Below are positions 55,555-64,000 of a stretch of 64,000 nucleotides of DNA, in pieces. This stretch comes from Paludisphaera borealis. GTDB taxonomy: Bacteria > Planctomycetota > Planctomycetia > Isosphaerales > Isosphaeraceae. The notes below the pieces were generated by a model. That model saw nothing but the letters and a program-made list of their open reading frames with translations, was not told the origin of the DNA and did no database searches. The position numbers and the translations under genes were made by a program. Numbering within the stretch: the first letter of the stretch is position 1; each line of letters begins with the position of its first letter. The stretch spans positions 1,364,001 through 1,428,000 of the forward strand of contig NZ_CP019082.1 of the NCBI RefSeq assembly GCF_001956985.1. The letters run 5' to 3'.

Positions 55555-56442
55555 TCAATCTCTGAAATAGCGCATCTGGTCGAGATCGTCGATGAGCCCA
55601 GGCTTCTGTGTCGGCCTCCATCCCAGCCGTTGCTGGGTCAGGGCGCTTGAAGCCGGACCGTCCATCCCAGCGAAGCCCCCGAGCCAGCCAAAATGACCGG
55701 AAGCCTCCTCGGGGGACCTGGAGACGACCGGAATCTTCAAGCCCCGGCCGATTGCTTCCGCGATCTCTCGAACGGGCACACCCTCTTCGGCGACCGCGTG
55801 ATACCTCGCCCCGGCAGATCCCTTCTCAAGCGCCAGCCTGTAGAGGGGCGCGGCGTCGAGAAGGTGAACTGCGGGCCACCGGTTGAGCCCGTCGCCGACA
55901 TAAGCCGAGACGCCCTTCTCGCGAGCCAGGGCGATCGCGTAAGTGACGAGGCCTTGCTTGACCGTGTCATGGACCTGCGGCAGGCGCACCACCGACACGC
56001 GCACACCCAGCGACACCATCGGCATCGCCGTCTGCTCTGAAACGCGGGGAAACGCAGAGTTGGAAGGAGGCGCATCGTCCTCTGTCATGAGGCGGCCTGG
56101 TGTGGCGAACAGCCCGGAGGTGACGATCAGAGGGCGGTTCGAGCCCGCGAGCGCGCCGCCGAGGGCCTCAATCGCACGCCTGTCCGCCTCGCAGTTCTCT
56201 TTGAATTTCGAGAAGTCGTGGTTGAAGGCGGTGTGAATCACTCCCTCCGACATGGCCGCCCCCCTCCGCAGGCTTTCCAGGTCCTCAATATCTCCTCGAT
56301 GCACTTCGGCCCCGACGGTGGCGAGAGACGCGGCACCCTCATCCGAACGAGTGAGCCCGAGCACCTTGTGCCCCGCGCCGATGAGTTCCTGAACGACGGC
56401 CGAGCCGACAAAACCGGTGGCTCCAGTCACGAAAACACGCAT
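55555..56442 (-). CDS. NAD(P)-dependent SDR, epimerase/dehydratase-like
   Basis: The product is 295 residues. The Rossmann motif is VFVTGATGFVGSAV; an extended-SDR body follows (HRGDIEDLESLRRGAAMSEGVIHTAFNHDF). The catalytic YxxxK is not evident: the usual Tyr region reads TSGLFATPG and SEQTAMPMVSLG, as in atypical SDRs of the NmrA/YwnB type. It is probably a reductase or a redox-sensing binder. AAGGAG 8 nt before the ATG decides the start. It is divergent from the AraC-type regulator, which probably controls it. Confidence 0.88.
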   Translation of the reverse strand: MRVFVTGATGFVGSAVVQELIGAGHKVLGLTRSDEGAASLATVGAEVHRGDIEDLESLRRGAAMSEGVIHTAFNHDFSKFKENCEADRRAIEALGGALAGSNRPLIVTSGLFATPGRLMTEDDAPPSNSAFPRVSEQTAMPMVSLGVRVSVVRLPQVHDTVKQGLVTYAIALAREKGVSAYVGDGLNRWPAVHLLDAAPLYRLALEKGSAGARYHAVAEEGVPVREIAEAIGRGLKIPVVSRSPEEASGHFGWLGGFAGMDGPASSALTQQRLGWRPTQKPGLIDDLDQMRYFRD

Positions 56443-56478
56443 CAGGACTTCTCCTTGATTCAAGTACGTACTCTCATT

Positions 56479-56493
56479 CCCTTGATCAAAGGG
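56479..56493. promoter_or_regulatory. Candidate operator between SDR and AraC genes
   Basis: CCCTTGATCAAAGGG contains the perfect palindrome TTGATCAA with near-symmetric flanks, in the 121-bp gap between divergent starts. The position suits regulation of either gene. TTGATC could also serve as a -35 element. Confidence 0.4.
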
Positions 56494-56563
56494 TAGGCGA
56501 CCGACCTGATACGATCTATGCTTTAGAGTCCAATTTATCTTCGCGATCGTCCAGGAGTGCCCC

Positions 56564-57490
56564 ATGGACCCGCTCTCAGGCGTGCTGTCGCTTCTGAAAC
56601 CACGCAACTCGATGTGTGGGGGCTTCGATGTGGGTGGAGACTGGTCATTCCAGTTTCCCCAGCACGAAGGCATCAAATGCTACGCCGTGGTTTCCGGCCA
56701 ATGCCGGCTTTCCGTGGAGGGGGTTCCCGAAGCGGTGCACCTGAAGGCGGGAGATTGCTTCCTGCTGCCGCTGGGACGGCCTTTCCGCCTTGCGAGCGAC
56801 CTGACCTTGCCGCCCGTCGACTTCAAGACGATTCTTTCGAGACCGCTGAATGGCGGCGTCGCCTCCTGGAATGGAGGAGGCGACGTCTTTGCTGTCGGTG
56901 GCTTCTTCGGCCTTGAAGGCCAACACGCCGGCATCCTGCTGGGAATGCTCCCGCCGATCGTGCATATCAAAAAAGAATCGGATAAGTCGGCGTTGCGTTG
57001 GTCCATGGAGCGGATGATGCAGGAGCTGCGCGACCCGCAGCCGGGCGGGTTTCTGGTCGTGCAACACCTCGCCCTCATGATGCTGGTCCAGGCCCTGCGG
57101 GCGCATCTTGCGGAAGGGTTGAGAGGGAGCGTTGGCTGGCTCTTCGCGCTGGCAGATCAACAAATGAGCGTGGCAATCCACTCGATGCACGACGATCCCG
57201 CGCATCCTTGGACCTTGCAGGAGCTGGCTCGACGCGTCGGGATGTCGCGATCGAGCTTCGCCCAGAAATTCAAGGAATCCGTTGGTGCGACGCCCATTGA
57301 TTACCTGACGCGCTGGCGAATGCTCCTGGCCGGGGACCGGCTGGCGAACTCCAGCGATTCCATTTCGGTCATCTCACTCTCGCTCGGCTACGAATCCGAC
57401 AGCGCCTTCAGCACCGCGTTCAAGAGGGTTATGGGCTGTTCACCGCGGCAATACAGCCGTGGCCGGAATTCGGTTTCCGCTTCGCATTAG
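56564..57490 (+). CDS. AraC-family transcriptional regulator, cupin N-domain
   Basis: The product is 308 residues. N-terminal AraC_N/cupin_6 domain shows CYAVVSGQCRLSVEGVPEAVHLKAGDCFLLPLGRPFRLASD. The C-terminal double helix-turn-helix shows PWTLQELARRVGMSRSSFAQKFKESVG and then ISLSLGYESDSAFSTAFKRVMGCSPRQYSR, with the consensus GYxSxxAFSxAFKRxxGxSPxxYR. The family usually activates the neighbouring SDR or detoxification gene. AGGAG is 7 nt before the ATG. Confidence 0.93.
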   Translation: MDPLSGVLSLLKPRNSMCGGFDVGGDWSFQFPQHEGIKCYAVVSGQCRLSVEGVPEAVHLKAGDCFLLPLGRPFRLASDLTLPPVDFKTILSRPLNGGVASWNGGGDVFAVGGFFGLEGQHAGILLGMLPPIVHIKKESDKSALRWSMERMMQELRDPQPGGFLVVQHLALMMLVQALRAHLAEGLRGSVGWLFALADQQMSVAIHSMHDDPAHPWTLQELARRVGMSRSSFAQKFKESVGATPIDYLTRWRMLLAGDRLANSSDSISVISLSLGYESDSAFSTAFKRVMGCSPRQYSRGRNSVSASH

Positions 57491-57504
57491 AGAGAGTTCG
57501 ATCC

Positions 57505-59046
57505 CTAGCGGCTCGTGGCCGACGGCAGGCTCTCCACTTCCTCGCGGCTGATCGCGCCGTCGTGGTTGACGTCGATCAGGTCCATGAAAGCACGCATTCG
57601 CTCGGGGATTTCGTCGCCCTTGAGTTTGCCGTCGCGATCGGCGTCCAGCAGGCGGAACATCGCAAGCCGCTGGGCGGGGCCAAGATTCCGGAAACCGCCG
57701 CCGCCGGCGCTACCGCCGCCCATCCTGGCTCCGCGATAGCTCGCGGCGTTCGCCTCGTCGACGGCCACGAAGGCGAAGTTGACCGACCCCATCTCGTCGT
57801 TCGTGCCTTCGCCCCAGCGGACGAGGATCGGCGGGATCGACGGGTTGCGGGGGTTGTCGGCCGAGTTGTCGTAGACGAGGGTCGTGCGGACGACCGAACC
57901 CTTCGCGAGTCGTACCGGCTCGGCGTAGTTGTACCGCCCTTGCCAGCGGAAATCCCAGTCGTCGATGGCGAACAGTTTTTCCTCGCGGCCGTCGGGCAGT
58001 TTAACGACGGCCTTCATCGACTTGCAGCGGTAGTGCGCGTGGCCGCCGACCGACACGAGGTCGACGTCGAACGGCGCGGTCCACTCGCCGTGGATCGTGA
58101 AATCCTTCTCGCCCGGCTGAATGCCGCGGGTGCGCAGCTCGGTCCCCAGCCCGAAGGCCGTCGGCGCCTGAAAACCCATCAACCGCTTCTTGGGCTTCTC
58201 CTTGGCGAAGTACAGACCGAAGCTGGCGCGCTCGCGTTCGGCTTTGCCCGAGGGATGGAAATGGATCTGGACGACCAGGTCCGAGCCCTTGGAGAGCGGG
58301 TACGCAAGTCCCATCGGCAGGCGTCGCGTCGTCGCGCCGAGCGCCCAGCCGCCGAGCGTCCCGGTGCGAGGAAAACTCATCTTGCCGAAGCCCGGCTTGG
58401 AGTCGGCCTCGTCGAGCTTACGCGCGGCGCCGGTGTCGTCGAGGAAGTAAAGCGCGTGATGGACCACCGACCGCGCGGTCGGGTGGATCTCGACGGCCGT
58501 CACCCACTGGTCGGTCGAGAGGTTGAGCGGCAGGACGAACATCCGGTAGATGTCCGGCCCGTCGGCCGGCACGTCGAACGCCTCGGGAAGAGTGACGATC
58601 ATGTCGGGCTCGCCCAGAGTCCAGCCCCTTTCGACGAACGGGGGGAGCTTCGGCAGCTTGTCGGCGGGCCCCTCCTCCATCCCCGTCTCGACCCAGCGGT
58701 CGAAGGTCGCGATCTGGTCGTCGCTGAGCCGTCGCTCGTCCTGCAGCCGTCCCCAGCCGTGCGCCGGGGGCCAGGGAGGCATCTCCCGGTTCGCGATCAC
58801 GCCCCGGAGAAACTCGCCTCGCTTCTGCACGTCGCGATACGAGAGCAGCGTGAACGGCGCCCCCTGGTCGGGACGATGACACCCGGCGCAGTTCTCGAAG
58901 ACGATCGGCGCGACGTGCTCGGTGAAGGTCACCTTGGCCGGCACGCCGGCGCCAGCCGAGACGCCGGCAAGTCCCGCCGAGGCGAACCAGGCCGCGCCGA
59001 ACCATGTTATGATCGTCCGTCCCAAGCCGTCGTCGGATCGCGTCAC
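57505..59046 (-). CDS. Secreted cytochrome c - copper monooxygenase-like - EF-hand fusion
   Basis: The product is 513 residues. A signal peptide is present (IITWFGAAWFASAGLAGVSAGA). A c-type haem motif CAGCH (~55) starts a cytochrome-like domain (APIVFENCAGCHRPDQGAPF, MPPWPPAHGWG). The centre looks like a copper type II ascorbate-dependent monooxygenase: HPTARSVVHHALYFL, QIHFHPSG and GGHAHYRCKSM provide His/Met ligands. Two C-terminal EF-hands follow, DADRDGKLKGDE and DVNHDGAISREE. The start is GTG with GGAGTG about 9 nt upstream. It probably carries out an oxidative reaction outside the cytoplasm, with haem as electron carrier. Its 3' end is copied at 53579-53614. Confidence 0.88.
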   Translation of the reverse strand: MTRSDDGLGRTIITWFGAAWFASAGLAGVSAGAGVPAKVTFTEHVAPIVFENCAGCHRPDQGAPFTLLSYRDVQKRGEFLRGVIANREMPPWPPAHGWGRLQDERRLSDDQIATFDRWVETGMEEGPADKLPKLPPFVERGWTLGEPDMIVTLPEAFDVPADGPDIYRMFVLPLNLSTDQWVTAVEIHPTARSVVHHALYFLDDTGAARKLDEADSKPGFGKMSFPRTGTLGGWALGATTRRLPMGLAYPLSKGSDLVVQIHFHPSGKAERERASFGLYFAKEKPKKRLMGFQAPTAFGLGTELRTRGIQPGEKDFTIHGEWTAPFDVDLVSVGGHAHYRCKSMKAVVKLPDGREEKLFAIDDWDFRWQGRYNYAEPVRLAKGSVVRTTLVYDNSADNPRNPSIPPILVRWGEGTNDEMGSVNFAFVAVDEANAASYRGARMGGGSAGGGGFRNLGPAQRLAMFRLLDADRDGKLKGDEIPERMRAFMDLIDVNHDGAISREEVESLPSATSR

Positions 59047-59245
59047 GTCGTTTCACTCCACATCAGAAGCCGAGGATCGAGGGGCAGAGCGAACAGGCGC
59101 TCCCAACAGACCTGAGTCCGATGAGGCGAGCCGGCTCGTGAAAACTTGAAGCCCCTGACAAACCATAGGACGGCTCGTCGTCGAGGGCCAGTGGGCGAGT
59201 TGTTCGCCGAGTAGAATCTCTCCGAGGCTCGCACGGAGCCGCGCG

Positions 59246-60487
59246 TCACGGGCGGTTTTTCAGATGCCGATCGAACCAGGCGAACGCGTCGTTCTGCATC
59301 TCGAGGTCGAACTTGTGCCCGCCCGTGTAGAAGTTGCAGCGATAGGCGTCGGCCGCGCCCCCTCTTTCGAAGGTCTCGCGGAGGATCGCGTCGGCGCGAT
59401 GCATCTCGGGGAGTGTGTAGAGCCCGTCCTCGTTGCAATTGAGGACCATCGTGGGGGCGGGGGCGCGGAGGGCGAGGATCTCGGGGAAGTCCAGGTCGCG
59501 CGGCAGCAGCGGGACGTAGGCCATCCAGGTGTGCGTATAGCATTTATCCAGGAGGAAGTCGCGCCAGGTCGTCATGAACCCGACGGCGATCGCGCAGCGG
59601 ATGCGATCGTCCAGGCCGCCGAGGAAGACGGTGCGCATCCCTCCCCCCGACAGCCCGGCGCAGCCGACGCGCTTGGGGTCGACTTCGGGCCGGGCGCATA
59701 GGACGTCCAAAGCGCGCTGGTCCTCGACGACGTAGACGCCGGGCCAGGTGGTGCCGGCGCTGACGAGGCTCTTCTCCATGACGTCTTCATGAGCGCTCGC
59801 GAACTTGTTGTACCGCTTGACGCCCTGCGCGTCGTTCGGCTCGGGGTCGATGCCATCCTCACGGACGCGCGGGGAGACGTCGGCCACGCGAACACGGCGG
59901 CTGCCGAACGGAAACGTGTCGTGGACCAAGACGGCGTAACCGCGCTTGGCGATCTCATTCGCCCAGGCGACGCCTCCGTAGTACTCCTTTTGGTGGGCGA
60001 CGACGATCTCCGTCGGCTCGTCGCCGATCCGGACGATCTTGCGCCAGCCCAGGAACTTGTTGCCGCCGTGATCGTGGAGCCCCAGGATCGCCGGCAGCGG
60101 CCCCTTGGCGCCGACCGGCTTGAGGAAGACCGCCTCGGTCCTCGGTCCGCCGGGAAGCTGCCACGAGAGCCGCTCGATCTGCAGGCCGTCGAACTCGTGC
60201 GTCGACTCGACCCGGACCTCGGGCTTGCCTCCCTGATCGACCGGCGCGATCCGCTCCCATGCTCGCTCCCGCGCCGCTTTGCGCCACTCGTCGAGCGTCT
60301 TCCACTTTCCCGTCCGAAACGAGAGCTTCGCTGGGCCGTCGCCGAGCACCTTCTCCGAAAGCCAGGGCCCGTACGCCCCCACCATGTTGGGACGCGGCCG
60401 CTTCTCGGCGCCGTCCTCCGCGACCCCGGTGCGAGCCAGAACTCCGATCAGGAAGACGCCACAGAAAGACCGGACAAGCCTTGTCAT
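59246..60487 (-). CDS. Secreted alpha/beta hydrolase (dienelactone hydrolase/acetyl-xylan-esterase-like)
   Basis: The product is 413 residues with a signal peptide (MTRLVRSFCGVFLIGVLARTGVA). The catalytic parts are the nucleophile in CAGLSGGGMRT (GxSxG), the acid in LNCNEDGLYTLP and the histidine in YTGGHKFDLEMQND. PAILGLHDHGGNKFLGW supplies the oxyanion segment. A role in removing ester groups from plant or algal polysaccharides is likely in this context. The ATG at 60487 follows GGAGATGGG. An in-frame upstream extension only translates the repeat copy B. Confidence 0.88.
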   Translation of the reverse strand: MTRLVRSFCGVFLIGVLARTGVAEDGAEKRPRPNMVGAYGPWLSEKVLGDGPAKLSFRTGKWKTLDEWRKAARERAWERIAPVDQGGKPEVRVESTHEFDGLQIERLSWQLPGGPRTEAVFLKPVGAKGPLPAILGLHDHGGNKFLGWRKIVRIGDEPTEIVVAHQKEYYGGVAWANEIAKRGYAVLVHDTFPFGSRRVRVADVSPRVREDGIDPEPNDAQGVKRYNKFASAHEDVMEKSLVSAGTTWPGVYVVEDQRALDVLCARPEVDPKRVGCAGLSGGGMRTVFLGGLDDRIRCAIAVGFMTTWRDFLLDKCYTHTWMAYVPLLPRDLDFPEILALRAPAPTMVLNCNEDGLYTLPEMHRADAILRETFERGGAADAYRCNFYTGGHKFDLEMQNDAFAWFDRHLKNRP

Positions 60488-60530
60488 GATCCCATCTCCT
60501 ATGAGCAGTCGGGCCGCTGCGCGGCACCTT

Positions 60531-60674
60531 CGTCCCCTTGCGGGAGAAGGTGCCGCGCAGCGGCGGATGAGGGGTGTTCGATCGCCTTGGCCTTCGAGAG
60601 AATTCCGATGACGATCACCCCTCATCCGGCCTTCGGCCACCTTCTCCCGCAAGGGGAGAAGGTATGCTCGTGAC
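60531..60674. repeat. Dispersed palindromic repeat, copy B
   Basis: Second copy of the element at 31641-31792: two inverted arms with internal hairpins (GGCCTTCGGCC on the right arm) and the same central TTCGATCGCCTTGGCC. It lies between the alpha/beta hydrolase start and the end of the upstream Gfo/Idh gene on the minus strand, so if those are co-transcribed it is part of the message. Confidence 0.85.
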
Positions 60675-60729
60675 AGGCTACTTTGATGATGATCGCGAGC
60701 GCTAGGCAAGCCGCGCGATGTCGCCGCGA

Positions 60730-62103
60730 TTACGACGTCACTTGCATCTTGATCGGGTCCCAGCCGAGCATCTTGCCCTGGAAGTAGCTGTTGTTGCACA
60801 GCAGCGCAGGGGCGGCGGCGCGGTAGCCGAAGACGGCGTCTTCATAGACCGGCTGGGCTTCGCGGACCGAGCGGAAGAACTTGACGAAGTGGTCGTAGCG
60901 GGCGTCGTAGCCGGCCGGCGCCTGGTACCTCTCGACGCCCTTGTAGCCCGAGGTCTTGGGGGCCTTGGTCGGCTCCGAGGCCAGCTTCGCGGCGATCGCT
61001 TCCTGCTGGGCCTTCGAGAACGTCTGGACCGAGTTATAGCCCTTCAGCTCTTGCTCGGGGGTCGGCCAGGTGACGCCCACGCGCTTGAGTTCGAGCGCGT
61101 CGAAGCCGACGGAGATCACTCCTTCGTCGCCGACGAACCGGAAGGCCGTGGCGTCGCCGCCGCCGTCCTCGAAGTCGCACTGGAGCGAGAGCGTGAAGCT
61201 CGGGTGCGCGTCGGTCGCCGGGTAGTCGAGCAGGCCGAGGATCACGTCGTAGACGTCGCGGCCGTCGTCCCAGTAGCGGAGCCCGCCCATCGCCGCGACC
61301 TTGTTCGGGCCGAGCGAGCCGGTGGCGTGGTGGACGCCGGTCAGCAGGTGGACGAACAGGTCGCCAGCCACGGCCGTGCCGTAGTCCTGGTAGTTCCGCC
61401 ACCGGAAGAACCGGGTGGCGTCGAACGGCCGCTTGGGGGCGCTGCCGAGGAACCGGTCCCAGTCGACCGTCTCGGGCGAGGCGTCGGTCGGCTGCGTGTA
61501 CTGCCAGGCGCCGAGCGACGAGTTGCGGTTGAACCGCGCCTCGACGACGTTCACCTTGCCGATCGCGCCGGCAGCCACCATCTCCTTGAGCTTGTCGAAG
61601 ACGATCGAGCTGGCGTACTGGCTGCCGACCTGGAAGACGGCCTTCGTCTCCTGCTGGACGCGGATGACCTCCGGCCCTTCCTCGACCGTGCGGACCATCG
61701 GCTTCTCGCAGTAGACCGCCTTGCCCGCCTTCATCGCATCGATCGACATCTTCGAATGCCAGTGGTCCGGCACGCAGAGCAAGACGGCGTCGACGTCCTT
61801 GCGGGCGAGGATTTCGCGGTAGTCGACGTAGGTGTCGACCCGGTCGCCGTACCGCTCCTTGACGTGCTTCCGCCGGCCTTCGTAAAGGTCGGCCGCCGCG
61901 ACCAGCTCGACGCCCGGCACCTTGAGCGCGCAATCGGTGTCGATGAACCCGATGATCCCCATGCCGATCGTCGCGATCCGCACCTTGTCGTTGGGCCCCG
62001 CCGCCGTTGCGTCCTCATTCCGAGAAAGCAACGTGAAGGCCGTCGAGGCGGCCGCCGCCGACTTGAAGAAATCCCGGCGCGTGTTCGTTTCGCGGTCTCG
62101 CAT
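60730..62103 (-). CDS. Tat-exported Gfo/Idh/MocA oxidoreductase
   Basis: The product is 457 residues. The Tat motif is NTRRDFFKS, followed by AAAASTAFTLL. Rossmann start RIATIGMGIIGF, lysine signature YCEKPMVRTVEEG, and substrate-domain GTAVAGDLFVHLLTGVHHATG. It would act outside the cytoplasm with bound cofactor on a sugar, as in many planctomycete proteins of this class. The ATG at 62103 with GGGAGA upstream is preferred to an ATG at 62124. It is divergent from the unknown exported gene at 62344. Confidence 0.9.
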   Translation of the reverse strand: MRDRETNTRRDFFKSAAAASTAFTLLSRNEDATAAGPNDKVRIATIGMGIIGFIDTDCALKVPGVELVAAADLYEGRRKHVKERYGDRVDTYVDYREILARKDVDAVLLCVPDHWHSKMSIDAMKAGKAVYCEKPMVRTVEEGPEVIRVQQETKAVFQVGSQYASSIVFDKLKEMVAAGAIGKVNVVEARFNRNSSLGAWQYTQPTDASPETVDWDRFLGSAPKRPFDATRFFRWRNYQDYGTAVAGDLFVHLLTGVHHATGSLGPNKVAAMGGLRYWDDGRDVYDVILGLLDYPATDAHPSFTLSLQCDFEDGGGDATAFRFVGDEGVISVGFDALELKRVGVTWPTPEQELKGYNSVQTFSKAQQEAIAAKLASEPTKAPKTSGYKGVERYQAPAGYDARYDHFVKFFRSVREAQPVYEDAVFGYRAAAPALLCNNSYFQGKMLGWDPIKMQVTS

Positions 62104-62343
62104 GAACCATCTCCCGTACATCAAGTCTCAAATCGAGGCCCCGTCCCTGGCCCGCAGCCTCATTCGAGAATAGCTTACCCGCCGCCGCCCGGCTCAGGAA
62201 GCCTCGACGCTGGCGTCGTGACGTCGACCGGCCCGAGCGGTTGCGACCACGCCCGCCTTTCGGTTCTCTCCCGAACCTGGACACCGACGGTCGCAAATGT
62301 TATACATCTCTCAAACAGCCGTTTCGCCATCGAGGTCGATGTC

Positions 62344-63672
62344 ATGACAACGGAACCACGAGAGTCGGTGACGGATTGCACGAGGCGGTCGGCGGTGGCG
62401 GCGATGGCCGTCGGGACGATCGGGGCCGGCCGGACGCGTGAGGCGGCGGTGGAGCAGCCGAAGCCGAAATCGCGACCGCGGATCGCGGCGGTCGTGACCG
62501 AGTACCGCAAGGGGTCGCACGGTCAGGGGATCATTGACCGGTTGATGGACGGCTACGGCTGGCAAGGGGGCTGGCATCATCCGGCGGTCGACGTCGTCTC
62601 GATGTACGTCGACCAGCGGCCGAAGGGCGACCTGACCGACGAGCGGCTGGCGCGTCACCCCGGCTTGAAGGTTTATCCCACGATCGCCGAGGCGCTCACG
62701 AGGGGGACCGATTCGCTGGCGGTCGACGGCGTGATGCTGATCGGCGAGCACGGCACGTACCCGCGCGACGCCAAGGGGCACAGGCTCTATCCGCGCTACC
62801 CGTTCTTCCAGCAGATCGTCGAGGTCTACAGGAAGACCGGTAAGACGGCGCCGGTGTTCAACGACAAGCACCTGTCGTGGAACTGGGAGTGGTGCCGCTC
62901 GATGGTCGATCAGGCCCGCGAGCTGGATTTCCCGTTCCTGGCCGGCTCTTCGCTGCCGATCACCTGGCGGATTCCCGAGGTTGAAGCGCCGCTCGACGCG
63001 AAGATCGAGGAGGGCGTCTGCATCGGCTACGGCGGGGTCGACAGCTACGACTTCCACGGGCTCGAATCGCTCCAGTGCATGGTCGAGCGTCGCAAGGGAG
63101 GCGAGACCGGCGTGTCGGCCGTCGAGGCGTTCCGGGGCGACGCGGTCTGGAAGTTCCTCGCCGAGAAGTCCGACGGTTCGAAGACCCGGACCCGCGAGCT
63201 GTTCGACGCCTGCCTCTGCCGTAGCTTCCGGCTCTCCTCTCCCCTGCCCGGCTACGGCAACGCCTTCCCCGACACCAGCCAGTTGCCGGCCTTGGTCCGC
63301 GACCCAATTCTCTACCGGATCACTTACAACGACGGTCTGATCGGCAACCTGTTCATGATGTCGGGCCTGGTTTACGACTTCACCGTCGCGATCCGGCTTG
63401 AAGGCGGCTCGACCCTCTCCACCCAGTTGAACCTCCCCGGCCTCGCGCCCGGCCAGACCCTGCCGAACTTCTTCAGCCCGTTGGCCTACTACTGCGAGTC
63501 GATGTTCCTGACCGGCAAGACCCCCTACCCCGTTGAGCGGACGCTGCTGACGTCGGGAGTCCTTTGCACGGCCGTCGACCTGCTCGCGAGCGGCCAGACG
63601 CGGCTCGACACGCCCCACCTCCGCACGATCGCCTACCAACCGCCCCGGGAATCGCAGTTCATGAGGAGCTGA
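62344..63672 (+). CDS. Exported conserved protein of unknown function, paralogue 1
   Basis: The product is 442 residues. The N-terminus TDCTRRSAVAAMAVGTIGAG is Tat-like. The fold opens with a Rossmann-like RIAAVVTEYRKGSHGQGIIDRLMDG and has the characteristic VDVVSMYVDQRP, KVYPTIAEALT and SLAVDGVMLIGEHGTYP, then LYPRYPFFQQIVEVYRKTGKTAPVFNDKHLSWNWEWC. I do not recognise a named family, but conserved proteins with this text occur next to Gfo/Idh genes. It starts with ATG at 62344. The next gene is a paralogue 4 bp downstream. Confidence 0.85.
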   Translation: MTTEPRESVTDCTRRSAVAAMAVGTIGAGRTREAAVEQPKPKSRPRIAAVVTEYRKGSHGQGIIDRLMDGYGWQGGWHHPAVDVVSMYVDQRPKGDLTDERLARHPGLKVYPTIAEALTRGTDSLAVDGVMLIGEHGTYPRDAKGHRLYPRYPFFQQIVEVYRKTGKTAPVFNDKHLSWNWEWCRSMVDQARELDFPFLAGSSLPITWRIPEVEAPLDAKIEEGVCIGYGGVDSYDFHGLESLQCMVERRKGGETGVSAVEAFRGDAVWKFLAEKSDGSKTRTRELFDACLCRSFRLSSPLPGYGNAFPDTSQLPALVRDPILYRITYNDGLIGNLFMMSGLVYDFTVAIRLEGGSTLSTQLNLPGLAPGQTLPNFFSPLAYYCESMFLTGKTPYPVERTLLTSGVLCTAVDLLASGQTRLDTPHLRTIAYQPPRESQFMRS

Positions 63673-63676
63673 CGCG

Positions 63677-64000
63677 ATGCGAAGCCGAACGACCAGCAGC
63701 CAGGCCGCATCGGCGCCGGGCGCCCGCAAGAAGATCGCGATCGTCACCACGGTCTGGAAGTACCTGTCTCACGCCCAGCATATGGGCGACCGCTTCCTCG
63801 TTGGCTACCCCCACGAAGGCTCCTGGCGCAAGCCGCCGATCGATGTGGTCGCGCTGTACATCGATCAGAAGCCCAAGGACGACCAGAGCGCGGAGCGCGC
63901 CAAGAGCTTCGGCTTCAAGGTCTACCCGACCATCGCCGAGGCCGTCCGGGTCGGCGGCGACAAGCTGGCGGTCGACGGCGTCCTTGTCATCGGCGAGCAC
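63677..64000 (+). CDS. Exported conserved protein, paralogue 2 (cut by window end)
   Basis: 108 residues are visible; the frame is open to the right edge. PIDVVALYIDQKPKDDQSAERAKSFGFKVYPTIAEAV and KLAVDGVLVIGEH are clear copies of paralogue 1. AGGAG is 8 nt before the ATG and the previous stop is 4 bp before, so both genes form one operon. It lacks an obvious Tat motif in the first 20 residues (MRSRTTSSQAASAPG), a difference from its partner. Confidence 0.9.
   Translation, partial: MRSRTTSSQAASAPGARKKIAIVTTVWKYLSHAQHMGDRFLVGYPHEGSWRKPPIDVVALYIDQKPKDDQSAERAKSFGFKVYPTIAEAVRVGGDKLAVDGVLVIGEH

Overview
The window is GC-rich and gene-dense. Its gene content points to a planctomycete, most likely family Isosphaeraceae. 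The evidence for this is the many secreted proteins of planctomycete type: DUF1080 and DUF1573 domains, paired M16 peptidases, Tat-exported Gfo/Idh/MocA oxidoreductases, haem CxxCH plus EF-hand proteins, and multi-EF-hand proteins. A lipid A-type acyltransferase, Uma2 nuclease, IS110 transposase and PilZ/STAS signalling proteins fit the same picture. The taxonomic assignment is inference, because no rRNA is present.

Layout. 1-6.3 kb: the edge of a toroid/DUF1080 fusion (-), a 1471-residue three-module amidohydrolase (+), and a degenerate receiver protein (-). 6.3-9.0 kb: an accessory island with an IS110-family element whose 5' leader could encode a bridge-type RNA, embedded in short spaced repeats. 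9.0-13.0 kb: an operon of a secreted metallo-beta-lactamase-fold hydrolase and an active/inactive M16 peptidase pair. 13.0-17.2 kb: a minus-strand run tyrS - Gfo/Idh - Uma2 - lipid A acyltransferase. 17.4-23.6 kb: a CPBP protease, a glycogen-debranching enzyme, and a fresh 344-bp tandem duplication carrying a tRNA-Asn gene, followed by a 53-residue ribbon-helix-helix protein and a GbsR-type regulator. 23.6-34.1 kb: a membrane-anchored coiled-coil protein (-), then polA, coaE, rho, ribH, a CBM9/DOMON-like protein and an esterase, all on +. 34.0-40.3 kb: a minus-strand block of a helical-repeat protein, an MFS transporter, a glycosyltransferase and a DUF1573 protein.

40.8-46 kb: two STAS proteins, a PilZ protein, a serine hydrolase, a six-EF-hand protein and a PilZ-like protein. 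46.0-51.2 kb: thrS, a threonine/serine dehydratase, a DcuC-like carrier and yajQ. 51.4-54.0 kb: an RdgC-like gene followed by an AT-richer insert with a HEPN-domain gene and an overlapping partner of unknown function. A 107-bp, ~90% identical copy of the RdgC-like gene's 3' end, joined to a scrap of an EF-hand gene, lies beyond the insert. 54.0-64.0 kb: a secreted CxxCH protein, a divergent SDR/AraC pair, a cytochrome/copper-monooxygenase-like/EF-hand fusion, a secreted alpha/beta hydrolase, a Tat-exported Gfo/Idh oxidoreductase, and two tandem paralogues of an unrecognised exported family, the second cut by the window edge.

The strongest candidates for new biology are the HEPN plus partner pair in its scarred insertion site, the tRNA-Asn tandem duplication with only one copy keeping a promoter, the IS110 leader RNA, and several unusual fusions (toroid+DUF1080, triple amidohydrolase, cytochrome+PHM-like+EF-hand, Rho with a long Arg/Glu-rich N-terminus). 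Starts were chosen by Shine-Dalgarno spacing, signal peptides and expected family N-termini. Domain names come from motif recognition by eye, not from database searches.
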